Origin: Pseudomonadota bacterium
GTDB taxonomy: Bacteria; Pseudomonadota; Gammaproteobacteria; Steroidobacterales; Steroidobacteraceae
Direction of reading: 5' to 3'
Assembly (NCBI GenBank): GCA_021850555.1
Contig: JAJZLX010000618.1
Location: 1-19,012, forward strand
DNA length: 19,012 nucleotides
The translations under genes and the position numbers were made by a program. The stretch's first letter is position 1, and each line of letters starts with the position of its first letter. Shown here piece by piece: positions 15,057 through 19,012 of this stretch. A model generated the notes under the pieces. The model did no database searches and was not told where the DNA came from. It was given only the letters and a program-made list of their open reading frames with translations.

Positions 15057-16109
15057 TTATTGTAAAAGTTTGATGAGCGTATCAACGAGATAATCAGGTT
15101 GAATGTCCATTCTACGAGAGTGTGCTGTCGCGTACCCGCTTAGCCTCTCATACTCTTCCGCGTTCTCCCATAGCTTCTTAATTGCGGCGCTCCACTCTTC
15201 TGCAGAGGCGGAGGGTGGCAGAAGCACTCCTCCGGGACCGACGGACTCGGGCAGTCCGCCGACCTGACTGGCGATCACCGGGATTGCACTGACCTGTGCT
15301 TCGGTGGCGACTCGGCCCCAGGTTTCCTCCAACTGACTCGGCATGATGACGAATTTCGTCTGCGCATAGATTCTGCGCATATCGGAGGTTGGGGGGAGCC
15401 AGGTGACGTTGCGGCAGGCAGACAGCGTGCGCTGGTATTTCGACTTAATTTCTTTACTTAGCGGCCAGCTCTCGATGAACAAAAATGGAATCTCGGGCAG
15501 GCGCGCCGCGGCTGAGACCGCAATATCACCGCCCTTCACGGGGTGAGGATTGACGAATATAACGTGCGAGCGATCCGTATTTGTCCGATAGGATTCGGGT
15601 ATCACGATGGGGGGGACGACGGCCGCGTCGAGGCCGAATTCATCAGCGAGAAATTTACGGGTAAAGCGTGAATTCGCCACAAATTTCACGCGCGCGCCGT
15701 GAGGGAACTCGATGGTGCTTCCCTTAAGTCCGGCGTCCCTGACGTAAGCGAGGGTGGGGAGGCCCGTAGAGGCGGCAGCAGTCGCGAGGGGTAGCGACTG
15801 GGTGCCCAGCATGGTCACGATGATGCCGTCCGGCTTGAATCGGGCAATGATCTCGGCTAGGTGCTCAGTGAGGTTCCATCCGCGGAAAACGGGATAGCCG
15901 AGGCCCTTGTCGCTGGAGTATTGCGATCCGGACAGCCGCCGGTGTAAACGGCTGCGCAGGCCAAAAAATCCATTTGCGCGAAGTTGCGCCAGCACCGCTA
16001 CCTCATGGTGTCGGTTGATCATTTGCTGGCACATGACATGAGTGGAGAGTTCCGCGCCGCCAACAATCTGCGGAAGGTAGGCATGCGATGTGGCGAGAAG
16101 AATCCGCAT
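15057..16109 (-). CDS. Glycosyltransferase family 4
   Basis: The protein has 350 residues, starting MRILLATSHAYLPQIVGGAE, where GGAE (17-20) is the classic GT4 N-terminal loop. GGAG lies nine bases upstream of the start and GGAAA adjoins it. The acceptor half has KPDGIIVTMLGTQ and the KFVANSRFTRKFL type switch. The donor half has FVNPHPVKGGDIAVSAA (185-201), a variant of the G-R-x-x-x-x-K-G motif, and SQLEETWGRVATEAQ (258-272), where E262 and E270 form E-x7-E, then IPVIASQVGGLPESVG. It should transfer a sugar from a nucleotide donor to an EPS intermediate on the cytoplasmic face. There are no membrane segments. A G7 run on the plus strand (15609-15615) lies within it. It lies downstream of the GT2 at 16409 on the same strand, with a 299-base gap, so co-transcription is possible but not certain. 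Confidence 0.9.
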   Translation of the reverse strand: MRILLATSHAYLPQIVGGAELSTHVMCQQMINRHHEVAVLAQLRANGFFGLRSRLHRRLSGSQYSSDKGLGYPVFRGWNLTEHLAEIIARFKPDGIIVTMLGTQSLPLATAAASTGLPTLAYVRDAGLKGSTIEFPHGARVKFVANSRFTRKFLADEFGLDAAVVPPIVIPESYRTNTDRSHVIFVNPHPVKGGDIAVSAAARLPEIPFLFIESWPLSKEIKSKYQRTLSACRNVTWLPPTSDMRRIYAQTKFVIMPSQLEETWGRVATEAQVSAIPVIASQVGGLPESVGPGGVLLPPSASAEEWSAAIKKLWENAEEYERLSGYATAHSRRMDIQPDYLVDTLIKLLQ

Positions 16110-16408
16110 TTTCCGATGCTCCGTGCGTCAATGCAGCGTCCGCGGCAGTCCGAAGGCGTTTGGGTCCGGATTGAATTCATGAAAGCGACGTAATCGGGTG
16201 CGCGTCCGCGGACGGAATGACGTGAGGCGATCGTCCGCCTGACTTCGCGAGCGTCGACCTCGCCGGGCGGTCGCGACGCGGTGCCGACAAGTGAACGGGG
16301 TGCGGTGAGTCGAGACGGTGCAGGCGCACTGAATTGCGGTGCGGTGACTGTCGAGGTGGCGCGTCATCGATGCTGTTCCGCGCGGCGTCCGTTTCCTGAG
16401 ATCACCTG
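16110..16408. other. Gap between two minus-strand glycosyltransferases
   Basis: No gene is supported here. A minus-strand frame ends at TGA 16128-16130 with FHEFNPDPNAFGLPRTLH, whose composition looks protein-like, 18 bases before the start at 16109. Upstream of that tail the same frame is Arg/Ser/Thr-rich and looks like a shadow. It may be the last codons of a gene lost by deletion. No promoter or hairpin stood out. Confidence 0.25.
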
Positions 16409-17368
16409 TTACGTCTCGGCACCCGATGGGGCAATTTTGGGGGCCATGGCCGCAATCGCCTGCTTGATCGACTCGCCGCTCGGTTTATACATAAACGATT
16501 GTGTGGCGAAGTGCAATGCGGTCCAGCGATTCTTGTCGCGGGCGGCCTCCGCGGCCCAAGCGGCGACCTGTGCCGCTCTGCGCCGTGCGGTCCTGCGTTC
16601 GACGGCCGATAGAGGCCACCGGGAGATGACGTGGCGGAAAATGGCGCATGTGCAGCTGAACATGCGAAGGGAGTCGCCGGTCGTGTTGGCCGAGTGAAGA
16701 TAGCGGTGCAGCAGCGGCCGCTTGAGAAATGCGATGCCCGAAACGCGCGCGAGACGGAGCGAAAAATACCAATCGAGGGAGACGCGGAAATCAAGGATCC
16801 CGTCGGCATACGGTCCGGCGCCCTCATAGGCGCGTTTCCGGTAGACGGTGCACTGCGGGTACATGACATGGCCGCCGAGAACCATTTCCAGGAACCCGCC
16901 TTTGGAAAAGATATAGAGGTCGTCCTCCCGCGTGGCCTGAGACAGATTGACCCACGTGGCGACATCGGACTTACGGATTTGCCGGCCGTCCGGGTAGATG
17001 TCGATCATGTCGCTGTATAGGGCATCGACCTGCGGGTGAGTTGTGAGCGTGGACATCATGTCGCTCAAGTAACTTGGCGCCCACCAGTCATCACAGTCGC
17101 ATTGGGCGATCACATCCGTGCTGGCGTGGGCCACGGCAACATCCCGAGCCTGCTCGGCTCCGCGGTTCGGCGTGGACACGACGCGGCCGATGAGCCGGCC
17201 CTCGGCAATGAGGCGTTCGGCGAGAGCGCCAGAGCCGTCCGTCGAGCCGTCATCGACGATCACGAGCTCGAAGTCGCGAAATGTCTGGGCGGCGAGGGAG
17301 GAGAAGGCGCGAGGAAGGAATGTGGCGCCATTGTAGACCGGCATGCACACACTTATGACTGGTTTCAT
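16409..17368 (-). CDS. Glycosyltransferase family 2
   Basis: The protein has 319 residues from ATG 17368; the open frame extends to 17656, but those codons are Arg/Pro/Thr-rich and overlap a recognisable remnant in another frame. From the start it reads PVISVCMPVYNGATFL, the standard GT2 opening, then VIVDDGSTDGS (36-46), STPNRGAEQARDVAVAHA and the metal-binding QCDCDDWW (89-96; D91, D93, D94). SLDWYFSLRL matches the later acidic motif of GT-A enzymes. The C-terminus (from about 245) is Arg/Ala-rich with no clear membrane helix, so the protein is probably soluble or peripheral. It would be an inverting transferase adding a sugar to the EPS repeat. Its start overlaps the stop of the dehydrogenase remnant by ATGA (17365-17368 read on the minus strand), suggesting it was once translated directly after an intact dehydrogenase. 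Confidence 0.88.
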   Translation of the reverse strand: MKPVISVCMPVYNGATFLPRAFSSLAAQTFRDFELVIVDDGSTDGSGALAERLIAEGRLIGRVVSTPNRGAEQARDVAVAHASTDVIAQCDCDDWWAPSYLSDMMSTLTTHPQVDALYSDMIDIYPDGRQIRKSDVATWVNLSQATREDDLYIFSKGGFLEMVLGGHVMYPQCTVYRKRAYEGAGPYADGILDFRVSLDWYFSLRLARVSGIAFLKRPLLHRYLHSANTTGDSLRMFSCTCAIFRHVISRWPLSAVERRTARRRAAQVAAWAAEAARDKNRWTALHFATQSFMYKPSGESIKQAIAAMAPKIAPSGAET

Positions 17369-17673
17369 AACGGACGGCGCCTCGTGTCGAGGATCGTGGA
17401 GTTTCGCAGAAGGCGCGTCAGCGTATCGGTCTGCGCCGGTCTGTGTGCGGTGCTCATGGGAGTGGAGAGGCGGAATGACAGCCGCGTGGCCGCCGCGAGC
17501 CCATCGGGGCTCACCTCCAGAGTGCTGTCGCGGCGTGCGCGCAGTTCGGCGATGCGCGCTGCCTTGAGGTCGAAACCTACCGTGTCGAATTGCTTGGCTA
17601 ACTCGACGGCGAGCGGTGGTCCGCCGCGGCCCAGGCCGATGCCGCCGAGGCGGCATTTTCCCAGCTTTGGCAC
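17365..17673 (-). pseudogene. Remnant of a UDP-sugar (GlcNAc/GalNAc-type) dehydrogenase
   Basis: From a GTG at 17673 the minus strand encodes about 102 residues resembling the N-terminus of WbpA/TviB-type nucleotide-sugar 6-dehydrogenases: KLGKCRLGGIGLGRGGPPLAVE, DTVGFDLKAARIAELR, RDSTLEVSPDGLAAATRL. The NAD-binding G-L-G-Y-V-G of the family is degraded to GLGRGG. After AATRLSF about 17 residues expected in this family are missing, and a second block resumes as STPMSTAHRPAQTDTLTRLL, matching the family's V-P-T-P-I-D...R-P-D-L-T-P-L. Then the sequence ends, although intact enzymes run to about 420 residues, so the catalytic Cys domain is absent. The frame remains open to a TGA overlapping the GT2 start. 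Family members make UDP-hexosaminuronic acids, the kind of acid an amidotransferase could amidate. The family comparison is from memory. Confidence 0.78.
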
Positions 17674-17959
17674 CCGATGATCTCTCGTATGGCAGTGGTC
17701 GCTTCGAGGGGTGACCAGTAGCGGACCAATTACCATGAAGAACCCGTCCGATGCGGGAAGGGTGTGGTTCGGAACATGACGAAAAATTTTACACTGACCC
17801 GTTCTGCAGGCCGTGGGCGCAGGCGGCGCGAACCTGATGCGGTGGCGACGAAACGACCGCCGCATCCCGTGCCCGGTCCCATCGCCAATCCATTCCCGCA
17901 TCTGTGAATCTCCGCACGGCGTGGCGCCGGATTTATTTTACATTTCTCGCTAGACTCTT
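17674..17959. other. Non-coding stretch upstream of the EpsB-type gene
   Basis: No gene is supported; the minus-strand frame that crosses it shows no recognisable protein. It contains an AT-rich patch at 17930-17948 followed by TAGACT (17951-17956), a possible -10 for the gene at 18051, but I see no matching -35. It probably holds promoters for both the leftward dehydrogenase/GT2 unit and the rightward gene. Confidence 0.3.
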
Positions 17960-17993
17960 GGGCCGTCGAGCCGGACGGCGCTTCGGCCCTTTT
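17960..17993 (+). terminator. Terminator-like hairpin with T-run in the EpsB-type leader
   Basis: GGGCCG (17960-17965) can pair with CGGCCC (17984-17989), followed at once by TTTT (17990-17993). The interior can also form GCCGTC/GACGGC as a competing stem (17962-17979). The short T-run makes it a weak terminator or an attenuator-like element. It could end leftover transcription entering from the left or act in the leader of the gene at 18051. Confidence 0.4.
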
Positions 17994-17995
17994 GT

Positions 17996-18019
17996 GCCGG
18001 CGCTCTTGTGCGCGCCGGC
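17996..18019 (+). promoter_or_regulatory. Perfect 8-bp GC hairpin in the EpsB-type leader
   Basis: GCCGGCGC (17996-18003) and GCGCCGGC (18012-18019) are exact reverse complements around an eight-base loop. It lies 21 bases before AGGGGA (18041-18046) and 31 bases before the TTG start. There is no T-run after it, so it is more likely an RNA structure or protein site than a terminator. Function inferred. Confidence 0.4.
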
Positions 18020-18050
18020 TTCATCCAGGAATCGACGAGTAGGGGACGCC

Positions 18051-19012
18051 TTGCGCATCCGCCTTTTTGGACATTATGTGTACCTCGCCATCGCGCTGCT
18101 GTTCGCGGCGGATGCGGTCATGTTCTTCGCCGCGGTCTACGGGGCGGTGCTGGTGCGTTTTCACGGCTCCTTGGGGCACATTCCCGTTGCGCCCGATCTG
18201 ATCGGCGCGCTCTGGCCGCGGGCGCTGCTGTTCAGCCTCGTCATGCTGCTGTGCCTGCTGTCCTTTGGGCTGTACAGCGCCCGGCAGCGGGCGCGCCTGT
18301 TCGGCCTCGCCCTGCGCCTGATTCTGGCGGTGCTGATGGGCTTCGCGGCCACCTCGGCGCTGTTCTATCTCTTTCCCAACCTCTGGATCGGCCGTGGCGT
18401 GGTGGCCCTGGCGACCGTTGGCGCGTTCCTGGGGGTGGTGGTATCCCGCTCGATCTTCGCGCGGGTCGTCGATGAGGACATCCTCAAGCGCCGCGTGCTG
18501 GTGTATGGGGCGGGAAAATCCGCCGCGGCCATCGCCGGGATTCGCCGCCGTTCGGATCGCCGCGGCTTTCACGTGGTGGGCTATGTGCCGGCCACCGGGG
18601 AGCTGCGGGAAGTCAGGGATGGGCTCCTCGAGCCTTCAGAGCGGCTGGTGCAGCTGTGCTCGCGGCTCGACGTCAGCGAGGTTGTCGTAGCCATGGACGA
18701 CCGCAGGCGCGGTTTTCCGATCGCGCAGCTGCTGCAATGCCGTCTGGCCGGGGTGGACGTCACCGAGCAGCTGACGTTCCTGGAGCGCGAGACCGGCCGG
18801 GTTCGCATCGATATTCTCAATCCGGCCTGGATGATCTTCGGGGAGGGCTTCCGGCGCGACTCGGTCCGGCTGTTGACGAGCCGCGTGCTGGATGTGAGCG
18901 CGGGGTTGATCGTGTTCACGCTCGCCTTGCCCGTCATGCTGTGTGCGGCGCTGGCCATCAAGCTGGAGGAGGGCTGGCACGCGCCGCTGTTCTACCGCCA
19001 GCGGCGGGTGGG
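18051..19012 (+). CDS. EpsB-type undecaprenyl-phosphate sugar transferase (partial, cut by right edge)
   Basis: About 320 codons are visible, with no stop before the edge. I take TTG 18051 as start: AGGGGA lies four bases upstream and the protein then reads MRIRLFGHYV, the opening typical of PEP-CTERM-associated EPS sugar transferases. Hydrophobic segments occur at about 11-36, 56-75, 86-107 and 115-132. A cytoplasmic Rossmann-like CoA-binding-type domain follows (RRVLVYGAGKSAAAI 147-161, GFHVVGYV 172-179, EVVVAMDDRRRGFP 210-223), then a fifth segment (about 281-303) and LFYRQRRVG at the edge, the start of the bacterial sugar transferase catalytic domain. Family knowledge: it transfers a sugar phosphate from a UDP-sugar to undecaprenyl phosphate and so initiates the EPS repeat unit at the inner membrane. 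Alternative: another WbaP/WcaJ-type initiator. It is the only gene of its unit visible, on the opposite strand from the block to its left. Confidence 0.9.
   Translation, partial: MRIRLFGHYVYLAIALLFAADAVMFFAAVYGAVLVRFHGSLGHIPVAPDLIGALWPRALLFSLVMLLCLLSFGLYSARQRARLFGLALRLILAVLMGFAATSALFYLFPNLWIGRGVVALATVGAFLGVVVSRSIFARVVDEDILKRRVLVYGAGKSAAAIAGIRRRSDRRGFHVVGYVPATGELREVRDGLLEPSERLVQLCSRLDVSEVVVAMDDRRRGFPIAQLLQCRLAGVDVTEQLTFLERETGRVRIDILNPAWMIFGEGFRRDSVRLLTSRVLDVSAGLIVFTLALPVMLCAALAIKLEEGWHAPLFYRQRRV

Noticed and set aside
17036..17680. Plus-strand frame of about 214 codons over the GT2 and dehydrogenase stub
   Set aside because: Antisense to a GT2 with intact motifs; no family resemblance.
17921..17940. 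Possible sigma-54 promoter (TGGC element) upstream of the EpsB-type gene
   Set aside because: Exosortase-A EPS loci are often sigma-54 controlled, but the -12 GC dinucleotide expected after TGGC is absent, so it does not meet the consensus.
18008..18572. Plus frame 18008-18475 and minus frame 18021-18572 at the right end
   Set aside because: Both are shadows of the EpsB-type gene, whose frame from 18051 carries the expected membrane helices and runs off the edge.
1..19012. CRISPR arrays, tRNAs, transposases or insertion-sequence ends
   Set aside because: No regularly spaced repeats, cloverleaf-like sequences, transposase motifs or paired terminal repeats were recognised, despite the pseudogene scars.

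Overview
The window lies inside a large extracellular-polysaccharide (EPS) biosynthesis locus of a moderately GC-rich Gram-negative bacterium, most likely a gamma- or betaproteobacterium. I recognise the type from two genes: a membrane sugar transferase of the PEP-CTERM/exosortase-A-associated EpsB kind (18051 to the right edge) and an AMP-forming acyl ligase of the exosortase-A-associated kind beside a small acyl carrier protein (9187-11175). Neither exosortase, PEP-CTERM proteins nor Wzx/Wzy/Wza-type export genes are in the window, so the link to that system is inferred from family resemblance and not seen directly.

Layout, left to right. (1) 1-2194, minus: a class II asparagine synthase-like amidotransferase followed by a membrane-anchored glycosyltransferase cut by the left edge. 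(2) 2195-2328: divergent intergenic region with a perfect 15-nt palindrome containing TATAAT. (3) 2329-3474, plus: GT4-type glycosyltransferase. (4) 3597-4616, minus: GT2 glycosyltransferase with C-terminal membrane segments. (5) 4654-5783: about 1.1 kb of decayed glycosyltransferase pieces on both strands. (6) 5821-7022, plus: a glycosyltransferase coupled by ATGA to a 45-codon ORF that looks like the start of a lost gene. (7) 10779 down to 7017, minus: acyl ligase, sulfotransferase, GT4 glycosyltransferase, tightly coupled. (8) 10780-10899: divergent promoter region. (9) 10900-14914, plus: acyl carrier protein, second asparagine synthase-like protein, NAD-synthase-like PP-loop enzyme, polysaccharide deacetylase, the last three joined by ATGA overlaps. 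(10) 17673 down to 15057, minus: remnant of a UDP-sugar dehydrogenase, a GT2 and a GT4. (11) 17960-18019: two GC-rich hairpins in the leader of the EpsB-type gene. (12) 18051 to the right edge, plus: EpsB-type initiating sugar transferase.

How the parts may work together: the EpsB-type enzyme would load the first sugar phosphate on undecaprenyl phosphate. The GT2 and GT4 enzymes would extend the repeat unit. The deacetylase, sulfotransferase, amidotransferases and the ligase/carrier pair would decorate it with free amine, sulfate, amide or acyl groups. The many strand switches, pseudogene fragments and visible changes in base composition (the glycosyltransferase genes around 2.3-8.3 kb look more AT-rich than the modification genes at 9.2-14.1 kb) suggest a locus assembled and eroded by repeated horizontal exchange. 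No tRNA, rRNA, CRISPR array, transposase or intact insertion sequence was seen.
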